Assembly (NCBI GenBank): GCA_904846145.1
Contig: CAJGZL010000001.1
Coordinates: forward strand, 1,178,001-1,242,000
Direction of reading: 5' to 3'
DNA from: Psychrobacter immobilis
GTDB taxonomy: Bacteria; Pseudomonadota; Gammaproteobacteria; Pseudomonadales; Moraxellaceae
Length of the DNA stretch: 64,000 nucleotides
Each line of letters opens with the position of its first letter. Position 1 is the stretch's first letter. Shown here in pieces: positions 20,884 to 31,148 of the stretch. Below the pieces are notes generated by a model. The model had not been told where the DNA came from. It did no database searches and saw only the letters and a program-made list of their open reading frames with translations. A program made the translations under genes and the position numbers.

Positions 20884-21441
20884 TTGTCTACTACTGTTTC
20901 TGCTTGTCAGCATCCTCACGATACTCAGCATCTTTCAAGCGCTGATATCGCTGAGCGATTGATCGCTGCCATAGAGCAGTGTCGTGTACGAGGTGTGCGT
21001 TTTACTCAGCTACGCAAGCAAATATATGAGCTAGTTCTACAAGCTAAGAAGCCTGTCGGTGCTTATGATTTGATGACCCAGCTACAGCAGCTACGCTTAG
21101 CACAGATGGCTGACACTGATGGCTTAGCTACAGAGCTTGTCGCCAAACAAAAGAAGCAACTTCCTAAAAATGTAGCGCCACCAACGGTGTATCGTAGTCT
21201 GGAGTTTTTATTAGGCGAAGGTCTTATCCATCAACTGACCTCAATCAATGCTTATGTGCCTTGCTGTCATCCCCGCGCTGAGCATACCGCCGCCTTTCTG
21301 ATCTGTGACATATGCCTGCGCGTACAAGAATGTAGTAGCTTGCCTATACAAGAGATGATGAGCTTTGCAGAACAAGACGTTGGCTTTAGAGTGACTCGTA
21401 GCGTCATTGAATTGAGCGGTCGCTGCCAAAACTGTCATTAG
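20884..21441 (+). CDS. zur: Zinc uptake regulator (Fur family)
   Basis: 185 aa. It has a winged-helix N-half ('GVRFTQLRKQIYELVLQ', 'PPTVYRSLEFLLGEGLIHQL') and a metal-binding C-half with 'CCHPRAEHTAAFLICDIC' and a C-terminal CQNC pair for the structural zinc. The frame opens at a TTG nine codons earlier, but GGAG lies 7 bases before the TTG at 20884, so I place the start there (rare TTG). Neighbouring zinc transporter genes and two palindromes identify it as Zur rather than Fur. Confidence 0.9.
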   Translation: MSTTVSACQHPHDTQHLSSADIAERLIAAIEQCRVRGVRFTQLRKQIYELVLQAKKPVGAYDLMTQLQQLRLAQMADTDGLATELVAKQKKQLPKNVAPPTVYRSLEFLLGEGLIHQLTSINAYVPCCHPRAEHTAAFLICDICLRVQECSSLPIQEMMSFAEQDVGFRVTRSVIELSGRCQNCH

Positions 21442-21513
21442 CTTTTACAGGTTAACCCTTTTCATTTTTAGTTGATCCTTTTATAGCTACTACTATGCCC
21501 TGATTTACGTCCG

Positions 21514-22344
21514 ATGAGCTACCCTATTATGAGTTATTTAAGTCTTTCCTCCAGCTCGCCCAACGTTTCTACTGATCAGTCAAATATCGATATACTCAAC
21601 GCCAGTAATGAGAAGCGACCTATCGATAGTAAGCTTATAAGCTTAGACAATATCAACTACGATATCGATGGGCAACGCCTGCTATCTCATATCAATATCG
21701 ACATTGCAGTCAATGAGACTTTAAGCCTTATTGGCCCTAATGGCGCTGGTAAATCAACGCTGGTCAAGCTGATCCTAGGTCTGATAAAGCCCAGTCAAGG
21801 CCGCATCATCACTCATCAAGCACTACGATTAGGCTACGTACCGCAGCGTTTTGCCGTAGCGCCTATCTTGCCACTGCGGGTGACTGACTTGTTAGCACAA
21901 GCCAATAAATCACGATTGAGCGCTGATCAGCGCCAATTTATCTTTGATAATTTATCTTTGAATCATTTGCTGCCACAGCAGATGCTGCATTTATCAGGTG
22001 GTGAAACTCAACGCGTGCTGCTAGCAAGAGCCTTGCTCGAGAAGCCCAATTTACTGATTTTAGATGAGCCGATGCAAGGATTGGATCCTGAGACCGAGCT
22101 TTGGCTGTATAAGTTTATCGATGAGCTACCCGAATTTTTGCGCTGTGCAATGCTTGTGGTATCTCACGATCTGCATTGGGTGATGAGAGGCTCTCGGCGA
22201 GTGATCTGTTTGAATAAGCACATTTGCTGCGAGGGTCAGCCCAGCGAGCTGGCGATTAGCACTGAGTTTCAAAAGCTATTTGGTCATCACTACGAGCAGC
22301 CTTATGTGCACAAGCCTCATGCTTGCGAGCATCATAGTCGTTAA
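21514..22344 (+). CDS. znuC: Zinc ABC transporter ATP-binding protein
   Basis: 276 aa ATPase that powers zinc import. Walker A GPNGAGKS is at about residues 74-81; the signature 'LSGGETQRVLLARALL' and Walker B 'LLILDEPMQGLD' are intact, as is the switch His ('VVSHDLHW'). An N-terminal extension of about 40 Ser/Asn-rich residues precedes the ATPase fold, and a second Met at position 6 is an alternative start. The C-terminus is His-rich ('HEHH'-like). It lies 72 bp after zur. Confidence 0.93.
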   Translation: MSYPIMSYLSLSSSSPNVSTDQSNIDILNASNEKRPIDSKLISLDNINYDIDGQRLLSHINIDIAVNETLSLIGPNGAGKSTLVKLILGLIKPSQGRIITHQALRLGYVPQRFAVAPILPLRVTDLLAQANKSRLSADQRQFIFDNLSLNHLLPQQMLHLSGGETQRVLLARALLEKPNLLILDEPMQGLDPETELWLYKFIDELPEFLRCAMLVVSHDLHWVMRGSRRVICLNKHICCEGQPSELAISTEFQKLFGHHYEQPYVHKPHACEHHSR

Positions 22345-22424
22345 TAAAAAAATGACTACTAAGAAAAGTTACTGATAAACAATCATTACTTATCATTTTC
22401 ACAACGAATTTTAATGGACACTTT

Positions 22425-23264
22425 ATGACTGCTTGGTTGGCTATCATCGCCCCTGCTTGGATCGCAGGCAGCATTCTAGGACTGCTATCAGCTCCACTTG
22501 GCTGTCTCGTATTATGGCGGCGTATGGCTTTTTTTGCTGATGCACTAGCGCATGGTACGCTGCTTGGTGTGGCACTAGCCGTCTGGTGGCAATTGCCTAT
22601 GGGTATTGGGATCGCGATAGTCAGTATCGCGGTTGTGTTAGGACTAGTGCTCATTGATGATGAGCGGCTGCCTGTAGATGCCGTATTAGCCGTAGTCGCG
22701 GTGACTTTATTATGTCTTGGGCTACTAGCTTTGACTCAATTGACCAACCAGCAAGCCAATGTATTGGGGTTTTTATTCGGTAACTTACTTGAGCTGGATT
22801 GGTCAGATTTACCCCTACTTGGCGTTAGCGTAGCGGTAGGCTTAGGGCTGCTAATATATATTTGGCCTGCGCAAGTCAAGCTGGCCACTCATGAAGCTTT
22901 AGCTCGTATTCAGGGTATTGATCCGACTCGCCAGCGGCTGTTTTTTATGGGTCTACTAGCAGGGTTTTGTGCCATTGCCCTACAAGCGGTCGGCAGCTTA
23001 CTTATCAGTGGCTTATTGGTACTGCCCGCTTTGACCGCAAGGCTTTATTCCACAGCACCTAAGCAGATGGTGATCATCGCCCTAGTCATAGCACAGGTTG
23101 GAGTAACGCTAGGGGTTTGGGGTAGTATCTGGCTGGATATTCAGACAGGTTTATCGATAGTATTAGTGCTAGCGATAATATTCTTTGCAGCACTTATCCT
23201 CTCAAAGTTGCTCTCGTCTAAGCCGATATTGGCTAAATTTCTCGCGCGTCGTCGTCAACACTAA
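22425..23264 (+). CDS. znuB: Zinc ABC transporter permease
   Basis: 279 aa, about eight transmembrane helices, with the family sequences 'GCLVLWRRMAFFADALAHGT' and 'GSLLISGLLVLPALTARL'. It forms the membrane channel for zinc with ZnuC and ZnuA. It is 80 bp after znuC and the last gene of zur-znuC-znuB. Confidence 0.93.
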   Translation: MTAWLAIIAPAWIAGSILGLLSAPLGCLVLWRRMAFFADALAHGTLLGVALAVWWQLPMGIGIAIVSIAVVLGLVLIDDERLPVDAVLAVVAVTLLCLGLLALTQLTNQQANVLGFLFGNLLELDWSDLPLLGVSVAVGLGLLIYIWPAQVKLATHEALARIQGIDPTRQRLFFMGLLAGFCAIALQAVGSLLISGLLVLPALTARLYSTAPKQMVIIALVIAQVGVTLGVWGSIWLDIQTGLSIVLVLAIIFFAALILSKLLSSKPILAKFLARRRQH

Positions 23265-23432
23265 AAAATAGCTCGAAGGGATAAGGCTAAAATTATTATC
23301 ATAATTAATTCAACTTTATTTTACTGAAGTCATTAAAATTTCACAAAAACTATGTTATAACCTTTTGCTACATTTACTTTTTAGAATGTTACTAATTAGG
23401 CTATATTGACCACTCGATAAGGATTGCCCCTT

Positions 23433-24254
23433 ATGCTAAGTCGTCCTGTTTATATCCATGCTCAGAGCGAAGTATTCAATATTTTGCAACTGACTGATTT
23501 ACATTTAACCACTGACAACGCCATGCACAGCTGTCAGCAGAGGTTTGATAAGGTGCTTAATCAAGCGCTTGAGGAAGCAGCTGAACAGAATGTGGTATGT
23601 GATTTGATTTTAGTAACAGGTGATCTAGTCAGTCAGGTTGAGCCTGCTATTTATGATTATATTTTTGCGGTATTGACTGCGACGAATATTCCTTTTGCTT
23701 GTATTGCGGGCAATCACGACGTTACCGATGAGGTCGGTCATGATTTACCGTTTGATCAGCGCCAGCTTATCGCACACCCTGCTGATCCACGTCTGCTGAG
23801 TCGCTATATTATAGATTCTGATTACTGGCAAATATTACTGATAAACTCTGCTATTGCTGGCCGAGTTGCAGGCGAGATTGAAGAGGATGATATCGACTGG
23901 CTATGTACGCAGCTTGACCGCTGTGATAAGCCTGCATTGCTCGCAATCCACCATCATCTTATCCCTATGTGCTCTGAATGGATAGATGCGCATATGGTAC
24001 AAAATGCTGAAATGTTTTGGCAACGTACTAAAGACTGTGATAATTTACGCGTTATCATCAATGGGCATACGCATCAAGAACAAGTCCAGCATCGTAATGG
24101 TGTTACTGTTTATACAACACCTTCAACTTGCTATCAGTATCAGCCCCTTAATGATGAATTTGCTTATGATAAGACGTCGCGTCCTGGATTTCGCTGGTTG
24201 CAATTAGCCAACAATGGACAGGTTGCAAGCTGGGTTAAAAGGTCGGATACTTGA
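23433..24254 (+). CDS. cpdA: cAMP phosphodiesterase / Icc-type metallophosphoesterase
   Basis: 273 aa calcineurin-like phosphoesterase. The dinuclear metal ligands are all present: 'LTDLHL' (Asp22, His24), 'LVTGDLVSQ', 'IAGNHDVTDE', 'AIHHHLIP' and 'INGHTHQEQ'. Family membership suggests hydrolysis of 3',5'-cAMP. The frame begins at a TTG three codons earlier, but AAGGAT lies 8 bases before the ATG at 23433. It has no close operon partners. Confidence 0.85.
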   Translation: MLSRPVYIHAQSEVFNILQLTDLHLTTDNAMHSCQQRFDKVLNQALEEAAEQNVVCDLILVTGDLVSQVEPAIYDYIFAVLTATNIPFACIAGNHDVTDEVGHDLPFDQRQLIAHPADPRLLSRYIIDSDYWQILLINSAIAGRVAGEIEEDDIDWLCTQLDRCDKPALLAIHHHLIPMCSEWIDAHMVQNAEMFWQRTKDCDNLRVIINGHTHQEQVQHRNGVTVYTTPSTCYQYQPLNDEFAYDKTSRPGFRWLQLANNGQVASWVKRSDT

Positions 24255-24546
24255 GCGCCATTATTATTCTTATAAAAACATTGTAGTCGTATAAAGCTAT
24301 TGCTATAAGTAAATATCGGCTATGATAAGGTAGAGATAAGAGATTTTGGTGAAATGGATATTTGTCCAAAAGTATGAAGATAATGTTGTTTTTATAATTA
24401 AAAATGAAGCAAACTTAAATTGCGTTAAATGTACGACCTAAGCAAAGTCCGTTAAGAATTATTTTTATACTAGAGTAAAGTCACGCTGACTCTTTGTTTT
24501 GCGCTATTGTTTTGTTGGATTAATTTGAAAAAATAGGATACCTACT

Positions 24547-24984
24547 ATGAGCACCCTAACCACAGATCCGAATGATGTAAAGCTCACCCCTTATGAGCCA
24601 GCTAAAGACGAAGAATATATGTCTGATGCCCAGCTTGAGCACTTTAAAGCTATTTTGTTAGATTGGAAGCACCAGCTGGTAGGTGAGGCTGATCGTACTA
24701 AGACCTACATTCAAGATGAATCAAGCTCTATGCCAGATATCAATAATCGGGCCACTCAAGAAGAAGAGTTTGCTTTAGCGCTGCGCACTCGTGATCGTGA
24801 GCGTAAGCTGATTCGCAAAATCGACAAGTCAATGTCAGACATTGAGAACGATGATTATGGTTTTTGTGAGACTTGTGGCGTTGAGATCGGCTTGCGTCGC
24901 TTAGAAGCTCGCCCCACTGCAACTCAGTGTATTGATTGCAAGACATTATCCGAGATGAAAGAGCGTCAAAACCAAGGTCAGTAG
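24547..24984 (+). CDS. dksA: RNA polymerase-binding transcription factor DksA
   Basis: 145 aa. DksA enters the RNA polymerase secondary channel and acts with ppGpp. The coiled coil spans about residues 30-105, and the C4 zinc finger uses Cys107, Cys110, Cys128 and Cys131 ('CETCGVEIGLRRLEARPTA' and 'CIDC'). At the coiled-coil tip the sequence is 'MPDINNRATQEEEF'. Compared from memory with E. coli 'FPDPVDRAAQEEEF', the first tip aspartate is kept (Asp64) but the second (E. coli Asp74) is Asn67. AGGATA precedes the ATG. It is followed by gluQ, a common pair. Confidence 0.95.
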   Translation: MSTLTTDPNDVKLTPYEPAKDEEYMSDAQLEHFKAILLDWKHQLVGEADRTKTYIQDESSSMPDINNRATQEEEFALALRTRDRERKLIRKIDKSMSDIENDDYGFCETCGVEIGLRRLEARPTATQCIDCKTLSEMKERQNQGQ

Positions 24985-25014
24985 TCGCTTAATTTTTGTA
25001 CCTCTAAAGAATAA

Positions 25015-25052
25015 AAAGTGAGCATTTCTTAATAGGAGTTCTCACTTTATTT
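25015..25052 (+). terminator. Terminator downstream of dksA
   Basis: AAAGTGAG (25015-25022) pairs with CTCACTTT (25041-25048), with an 18-nt loop and a short T-rich tail. It lies 30 bp after dksA and would partly insulate gluQ. Confidence 0.55.
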
Positions 25053-25206
25053 TGTGCGCTCTATTTTATGAATACTATTAAGAGTTACCATACTCATCTG
25101 CAATCCATCATTCAAAAGTACCCATGAATGCTACTGAAAATAAATATCTTTTTGAAACAAGCTTGTTTATCCTAAAGCTATCTTCTCATTTTGGTAGCTG
25201 ATTACT

Positions 25207-26199
25207 TTGAACTCCAGTAAAAACCTCAACTCTCCCTCTACATTTGTGTCATCAAAGTCAAAAAGTCACCCTCAAGTGCGTATACCCGTAGGTCGTTTTG
25301 CGCCTTCGCCTACGGGTGAGCTACATTTAGGCTCTTTGACCACTGCGCTGGCAAGCTACTGCCATATCAAGTCATTAGGCGGTGATTGGCTACTACGTAT
25401 GGAAGATACCGATATCACGCGTTGTGATCGTCAGTTCAGTGAGCAGATATTATTAGACTTAGAAGCACTTGGAATGCTCTGGGATGGCGATATTATTTAT
25501 CAGTCTGAGCGTACTGACATCTATAATGACTATTTGCAGTCAGCGCTACAGCCGCTAAGCTATGGCTGTCAGTGTTCGCGTAAGCGCTTAGCACAGTTTT
25601 GGGCGGTACAGGAGCATCAGCAACAGCTCAACCCTACTGATAAAAAGTCTGATCGGCAGCGCTATCCTCGCTGTTGTATCGATGCTGAGCTAAACAAGCA
25701 ACATCATAAACTGCGCTTGCAATTACCCGATTACACCACAGGGTTTATAGATGGTATTCAAGGGCTGCAATGGGCGAATCCTCAGCAAACTTTAGGTGAT
25801 ATGGTCGTGCGTCGGCAAGACAGTACCATTAACTACATCCTAGCAGCTAGTATCGATGATGGCTTGCAAAATGTCAGCCATATCATGCGTGGCCTCGATA
25901 TCCTACCAATGACCACCGCGCAAATCGCTATCATGCAAATGGTCAAATTGCCTGCTATCGAGCGCTGGTATCATCTACCCTTAATCTGTAATAGCGAAGG
26001 TCAAAAGCTATCGAAACAGAATCTAGCGCAACCTATCAATACTAGCCAGCCCAGCAGGCTACTAGCTACTGCACTACACTTATTGAAACAGCCAGCAGTC
26101 GATATCGATACCCCAGAGCGAATGCTCATGCAAGCTGTGAGTCAATGGACAAATAAACCGCTACAAGGGTTAGAGCAGCTAAATGAGAGTGGTAGATAG
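25207..26199 (+). CDS. gluQ: Glutamyl-Q tRNA(Asp) synthetase
   Basis: 330 aa. GluQ attaches glutamate to queuosine in the tRNA(Asp) anticodon. It is a truncated glutamyl-tRNA synthetase: it has the Rossmann part with '[15 protein letters not shown]' and 'MEDTDITRC', a zinc-site region with 'CQCSRKRL' and 'RYPRCC', and a degenerate KMSKS as 'QKLSKQN', but no anticodon-binding domain. The start is uncertain: the frame opens at TTG 25207 and no ATG occurs before the catalytic core. Confidence 0.88.
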   Translation: MNSSKNLNSPSTFVSSKSKSHPQVRIPVGRFAPSPTGELHLGSLTTALASYCHIKSLGGDWLLRMEDTDITRCDRQFSEQILLDLEALGMLWDGDIIYQSERTDIYNDYLQSALQPLSYGCQCSRKRLAQFWAVQEHQQQLNPTDKKSDRQRYPRCCIDAELNKQHHKLRLQLPDYTTGFIDGIQGLQWANPQQTLGDMVVRRQDSTINYILAASIDDGLQNVSHIMRGLDILPMTTAQIAIMQMVKLPAIERWYHLPLICNSEGQKLSKQNLAQPINTSQPSRLLATALHLLKQPAVDIDTPERMLMQAVSQWTNKPLQGLEQLNESGR

Positions 26200-26211
26200 T
26201 TTAGATTATTA

Positions 26212-26239
26212 GGGCGTGTTCCGTGGGTTAGCACCCACG
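26212..26239. repeat. Hairpin CGTGGGT-TAGC-ACCCACG after gluQ
   Basis: A perfect 7-bp stem with a TAGC loop at 26222-26239, directly after GGGCGTGTT (26212-26220). It is in the style of the GTAGGGTGGGTTA/TAACCCACC dispersed repeats. It sits between convergent gluQ and ftsW and has no U-run. Confidence 0.45.
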
Positions 26240-26276
26240 CTACGTCATGTTTGCTTGTAAGCTCAAGAGTGTTTTA

Positions 26277-27470
26277 TTAATAATAACGACATTGACTCTT
26301 TTCAATCTCAGGGCTTTCTTTATATATTTTTAATAATAAGGCGACCATGATTAAGCTAATTAGCATTGATGAGCCGCCATAGCTAAAGAATGGCATGGTC
26401 AAACCTTTCGTCGGCATCGCACCCATATTCATCGCTGCATTAATAATAGTTTGGGCAATAAAAATAACTCCAATGCCAAAAGCAGTATAGCTCATACGCA
26501 TCTGTCGACGTTTTAGTGCATTGTAGCTAATACGCATTGCACTGCCGATAATAAGAGCCTCTAGTAGCAAAATCATCGTTACGCCGACAAAGCCCAATTC
26601 CTCACCCGTAATCGCTAACAAAAAATCGGTATGTGCTTCTGGCAAATGTGAGAGTTTTTGCACGCTTTCGCCATAGCCGACCCCTGTGAACTGACCACGA
26701 CCAAAAGCGATCAGACTACGCGCCAGCTGATAATCCGTATCTTGAATATCATCAAACGGGTCTAAAAATGATAAGGCGCGGGTCAATCGATACTCCACCA
26801 GCGTTACCGCTAATACCCCAAGACCGCCTACTACTGCACCTAATGCCAAGAATTGCTTATAAGGCGCGCCTGCAATATAAAATATCGCAAATACGGTACC
26901 TACAATTACTACCAGCGAGCCAAAATCGGGCTGCAACAACAATAACAACGTCATCATGCCAATAACTAATGAGATGCGCAAAAACCCATCCCAACCATTA
27001 CGCACTTCAAATGAGCGCCGCACTACGAAGTCGGAGACAAAAACGATAATCACTAACTTGGCAAGCTCTGCTACCTGAAAGTTAATAAATACCAAATTGA
27101 GCCAACGCTTTGAGCCATTGATTGGCGTACCAAACAACGTTGCGATCAATAGCAACGCTGTGATCCCTAATAGAATAAATTGCGTGCCTGTTTGATATAG
27201 CGTCTTTAGCGGTACCAGATAATAAGCTAGCGCTGCCGCAAACAGTCCAACACCCATATAGAGCAGCTGACGATTAAAAAAATGCAGCTCGGTCATACCG
27301 CGACTCAGCGCAAAGGGTATAGAAGCCGAAGCGACCATCAGCAGACTGAGCACCATCATACAGCCGACACTAGAGAGGAGTATTGAGCGCACTGAAGGTA
27401 AGGACAGAACACCGTCTGAGCGCGTATTCAGCTTAGACGAGGTAGATTTATTAAAAAAGGAGAGCGCCAT
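26277..27470 (-). CDS. ftsW: Cell division peptidoglycan glycosyltransferase FtsW
   Basis: About 397 aa SEDS-family protein with ten transmembrane helices. Characteristic sequences are 'LQPDFGSLVVI', 'GRGQFTGVGYGESVQKL', 'LPEAHTDFLLAITGEELGF' and 'PTKGLTMPFFSYGGSSML'. It polymerises septal glycan with FtsI. The ATG at 27468-27470 is preferred over an upstream TTG. It lies 244 bp downstream of murD on the same strand, as in the division and cell wall cluster, but murG and murC are not next to it here. Confidence 0.93.
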   Translation of the reverse strand: MALSFFNKSTSSKLNTRSDGVLSLPSVRSILLSSVGCMMVLSLLMVASASIPFALSRGMTELHFFNRQLLYMGVGLFAAALAYYLVPLKTLYQTGTQFILLGITALLLIATLFGTPINGSKRWLNLVFINFQVAELAKLVIIVFVSDFVVRRSFEVRNGWDGFLRISLVIGMMTLLLLLQPDFGSLVVIVGTVFAIFYIAGAPYKQFLALGAVVGGLGVLAVTLVEYRLTRALSFLDPFDDIQDTDYQLARSLIAFGRGQFTGVGYGESVQKLSHLPEAHTDFLLAITGEELGFVGVTMILLLEALIIGSAMRISYNALKRRQMRMSYTAFGIGVIFIAQTIINAAMNMGAMPTKGLTMPFFSYGGSSMLISLIMVALLLKIYKESPEIEKSQCRYY

Positions 27471-27714
27471 AATATTCAAACACACTAACAAGCAAAGTAC
27501 ACGGCGTCTAATACCTGATATTCAATATCCAGTATAAGTAACAAGACGCCACCGTTAAATCATTAAGTTATTAATCATCAAGCTATTAAGAACATAGCAT
27601 TAAACTGTTGAAGACGTAATATTGAACTACTGAACAATAAGTTATTGACAGTAGCAGCAATAGCTATACAAAACAATAGGATAAGACAGGCGTATATTAA
27701 CACTTATCTCGCTT

Positions 27715-29148
27715 TCATTGAGAATCGATAACAGTAGTACCAGCGGCAAGCTCATTAACTAACTGAGTAAAATATTCACCGCGAGCGGCGTAGCCACTGA
27801 ACTGATCAAAGCTGGCACAAGCAGGCGATAGGAGCACCGCTTGCACTTGCGATAGACTACTATCGGTTAGCTGTCCAATAATAACAAAAGCATTATCTAA
27901 GGTTTGGCATTGATGCAGACGAACGTCATCACTGAGGGCAGCGGCACGCAGATCTTGCTCTATCAGCTTGCTATCTTCGCCAATACATAGGACTTGGCTG
28001 ACATATTTATTAATAAAAGGGCTCAGCTCACCGAATTGTTGTGCCTTGCCTTGTCCGCCTAAAATCAATAACAGCTTGCCATCTTTTGGCGCATATACGG
28101 CACCGAGTCCTTCGATAGCTGCAATCGTTGAGCCGATATTAGTGCCTTTTGAATCATTGAAATAGTCGATATCTGCTACTGTAGCGATATATTGACAGCG
28201 ATGTTCAAGACCTGCGAACTGTTGTAGAGTATTTAGCATGCTCTCTAATGGGATGCCTGCCAGCTCACCAAGTGCTAGCGCAGCTTGAGCATTGAGCAGA
28301 TTATGACGACCTTTTATCACCAGCTTATCTGCCGATAGTAATCGCTCTGTACCACGCGCTAAATAAATTTGCCCATCAGGCTCAGTGATCAAGCCATATT
28401 GACCATTATCAGGCGCATGAATACCTGTACTAATACGCGGTAAGTTATCGGCAACTAAAGGCCGTGTCAAGGCATCCTCACGGTTAATCACCACGGACTT
28501 TGCACCCTGAAAGATGCGGTGTTTGGCTTGATGATAGCCGAGCATATCGCCGTGACGATCCAAATGATCGGGCGACATATTGAGCACAGTAGCGACCTGA
28601 GCGCCAAGGTTAGTCACCGTTTCTAATTGAAAGCTCGATAGCTCTAGCACTGCCAGCTGCATATTCGGATTGGCTAGCAAATTCAATGCAGGTATACCGA
28701 TATTACCGCCTACCCCAACATCGATACCTGCATCCTCTGCCATTTGCCCCACTAAGCTGGTTACGGTGCTCTTAGCGTTAGAGCCTGTGATTGCGACAAT
28801 AGGCACAGTGCAAGCGGCGCAAAACAATTGAATATCGCTGACGACAGCAATACCTGCTTGGCGAGCGGCTGCAACGGCTGCGGTAGTTAGAGCAATACCA
28901 GGGCTAATAACAATACGAGCAGCTTGCAACAATAACTCAGCATCAATTGCCCCAAATTGTCGAATCTCAACAGCTGCAGGTAATTGCTCTGCTAGTAATG
29001 GTTTGCTTTGGCTGTCAGTCACAGCAACTTGATAGCCATGACCTGCTAAATATCGCGCTGCTGAGAGTCCTGACTGTCCTAGGCCTACCACTACCTGTAG
29101 TCCACCGCCTTTATGAATAAGAGTATCTGTTGTGGCACGGCTAGTCAT
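27715..29148 (-). CDS. murD: UDP-N-acetylmuramoylalanine--D-glutamate ligase
   Basis: 477 aa Mur ligase that adds D-Glu to UDP-MurNAc-L-Ala. It has the N-terminal Rossmann motif 'VVVGLGQSGLSAARYL', the ATP site 'VAITGSNAKSTVTSLV', 'NMSPDHLDRHG' and 'YFNDSKGTNIGSTIAAIEGL', and the C-terminal 'LLSPACASFDQFSGYAARGE'. It pairs with ftsW downstream on the same strand. Confidence 0.96.
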   Translation of the reverse strand: MTSRATTDTLIHKGGGLQVVVGLGQSGLSAARYLAGHGYQVAVTDSQSKPLLAEQLPAAVEIRQFGAIDAELLLQAARIVISPGIALTTAAVAAARQAGIAVVSDIQLFCAACTVPIVAITGSNAKSTVTSLVGQMAEDAGIDVGVGGNIGIPALNLLANPNMQLAVLELSSFQLETVTNLGAQVATVLNMSPDHLDRHGDMLGYHQAKHRIFQGAKSVVINREDALTRPLVADNLPRISTGIHAPDNGQYGLITEPDGQIYLARGTERLLSADKLVIKGRHNLLNAQAALALGELAGIPLESMLNTLQQFAGLEHRCQYIATVADIDYFNDSKGTNIGSTIAAIEGLGAVYAPKDGKLLLILGGQGKAQQFGELSPFINKYVSQVLCIGEDSKLIEQDLRAAALSDDVRLHQCQTLDNAFVIIGQLTDSSLSQVQAVLLSPACASFDQFSGYAARGEYFTQLVNELAAGTTVIDSQ

Positions 29149-29586
29149 ATTTTATCCTTTTAAGGGGCTGGTATTGAAGGGCTAATAATAGCTTACGCTT
29201 CGGTTGCATGGCATCATAACGCTATCGTTCATTTTTCGATACTGCTTTTTTGCCACTTTGTGCTATTATGCGCATACTTTTATATGAAATTGTAATGCAC
29301 GACTTAAGCGTGCCATACCTATCCTATTTTATTCTTGGTCTGAGTGTCATACGCTTAGAGACCTTGCTTGAATATCTAACCAAATCTTATAGTCTTCATA
29401 GCCTGCAATACGCTTCAATAACTTTAAAATGATAGCGTCTAGATGATAGTTTTTGAGCTATCAAGCTAAGCAGCACCTTATTTAATGGATCAGCTTTTTT
29501 AATAATTAAACCTTAATTATTAATACGGTATCAACTCTATTAGATAATGATGAATTTTTTCGCCTCCAACCCTATGCAGTTTACTT
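29149..29586. other. Intergenic region between murD and the SulP gene
   Basis: About 440 bp between divergent genes. It should hold both promoters. A 60-codon open frame in the middle has no ribosome binding site or recognisable content. I see no RNA gene or repeat. Confidence 0.4.
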
Positions 29587-31086
29587 ATGACCTCATTTAT
29601 TGATAGCTTACATGACGAATGGTTCTCTAATATCCGCGGTGACATTTTATCGGGTACTGTAGTCGCACTAGCGCTGATTCCAGAAGCCATTGCCTTCTCT
29701 ATTATCGCAGGTGTCGATCCAAAAGTCGGTCTTTATGCCTCGTTTTGTATTGCTGTCGTCATCAGCTTTGTAGGGGGACGCCCTGGGATGATCTCAGCAG
29801 CTACTGGTGCTATGGCTCTAGTCATGGTCGATCTAGTCGCTGATTATGGCTTGCAATACTTGCTGGCCGCCACGCTTTTGTGCGGTGGTATTCAGATTGT
29901 AATGGGTATTTTAAAGCTTGGCAATCTTATGCGCTTTGTGTCGCGCTCGGTGATAATAGGCTTCGTCAATGCGCTCGCGATTTTGATCTTTGCCGCGCAG
30001 CTGCCTGAGCTCAATCCAATGACTGAGCGAGTTGGCTTGACGGTCTACATTATGACGGCAGCGGGGCTGGCGATTATTTATCTGTTTCCGCTGATTCCTA
30101 AGATCGGTCGTATACTACCCTCGCCCTTGATCTGTATCGTCGGTCTGACCGCGGTGGCTATGTATCTGAATCTAGATATCCGCAACGTTGGTAGTATGGG
30201 CGATCTGCCTGATTCGCTACCTGTATTTTTATTGCCTGATATCCCGCTTAATTTAGATACTTTATTAATTATCGCGCCTTATTCTATTACTCTTGCGATC
30301 ATCGGTTTACTTGAGTCCATGATGACCGCGACTATCGTCGATGAGCTCACCGATACCTCAAGTGATAAGAACCGCGAGTGCCGTGGTCAAGGCATATCGA
30401 ATGTGGTTGCTGGATTCTTCGGTGGTATGGCAGGTTGTGCGATGATTGGTCAGTCAATGATCAACATAAAATCAGGAGGTCGAGGGCGCTTATCAGCATT
30501 GATAGCAGGGGTAGTACTCCTCATTATGGTGGTATTTTTAGGTCAATGGGTCAGCCAGATTCCAATGGCAGCGCTGGTAGCCGTGATGATTATGGTCTCT
30601 ATCGGTACCTTTAACTGGCAGTCTATCCGCGAGTTCAAAACTCATCCTTTATCCTTTAATATCGTCATGCTAGCCACGGTATTGACCACCGTACTTACTC
30701 ATAACTTAGCTTATGGAGTCGGCGTTGGGGTGCTGCTATCCGCGCTCGCCTTTGCTAATAAGATCGGTCAGTTCTTAACGATATTTAGCGAGTATGATGA
30801 TGCTAATAATAGTCGCTACTATTACGTACAAGGGCAAGTGTTCTTTGCTTCGTCCACCCAGTTTTTGAACAGCTTTGACACCAAAGAGGCGCTCGATAGT
30901 ATCCAAATCGACGTTAGCCAAGCGCATTTTTGGGATGTTAGCGCGGTAGATACTTTGGATAAGCTTGTGATGCGCTTGCAACGTGAGGGAACTGATGTCA
31001 AAGTGGTAGGCCTTAATAACGCCAGTCGGACTTTGATTGATCGCTTCTCTATCCACGATCGCCGTGATATCGGGTTACTGGATTAA
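29587..31086 (+). CDS. SulP family inorganic anion transporter
   Basis: 499 aa. A membrane domain of about 12-14 helices carries the SulP motifs '[20 protein letters not shown]' and '[20 protein letters not shown]'. A cytoplasmic STAS domain follows from about residue 400 ('[20 protein letters not shown]'). It is likely a sulfate or bicarbonate transporter; the substrate cannot be told from sequence alone. It is followed after 62 bp by a universal stress protein gene, probably cotranscribed. Confidence 0.9.
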   Translation: MTSFIDSLHDEWFSNIRGDILSGTVVALALIPEAIAFSIIAGVDPKVGLYASFCIAVVISFVGGRPGMISAATGAMALVMVDLVADYGLQYLLAATLLCGGIQIVMGILKLGNLMRFVSRSVIIGFVNALAILIFAAQLPELNPMTERVGLTVYIMTAAGLAIIYLFPLIPKIGRILPSPLICIVGLTAVAMYLNLDIRNVGSMGDLPDSLPVFLLPDIPLNLDTLLIIAPYSITLAIIGLLESMMTATIVDELTDTSSDKNRECRGQGISNVVAGFFGGMAGCAMIGQSMINIKSGGRGRLSALIAGVVLLIMVVFLGQWVSQIPMAALVAVMIMVSIGTFNWQSIREFKTHPLSFNIVMLATVLTTVLTHNLAYGVGVGVLLSALAFANKIGQFLTIFSEYDDANNSRYYYVQGQVFFASSTQFLNSFDTKEALDSIQIDVSQAHFWDVSAVDTLDKLVMRLQREGTDVKVVGLNNASRTLIDRFSIHDRRDIGLLD

Positions 31087-31148
31087 TATCTGTTGAATTA
31101 CATACCTCTTGAGTTTGGCGCTAGTTTTATTATCGATGTGGTTGTCTT

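Noticed and set aside
29250-29432. 60-codon plus-strand frame between murD and the SulP gene
   Set aside because: No ribosome binding site, no recognisable sequence features, and located in a promoter-type spacer.
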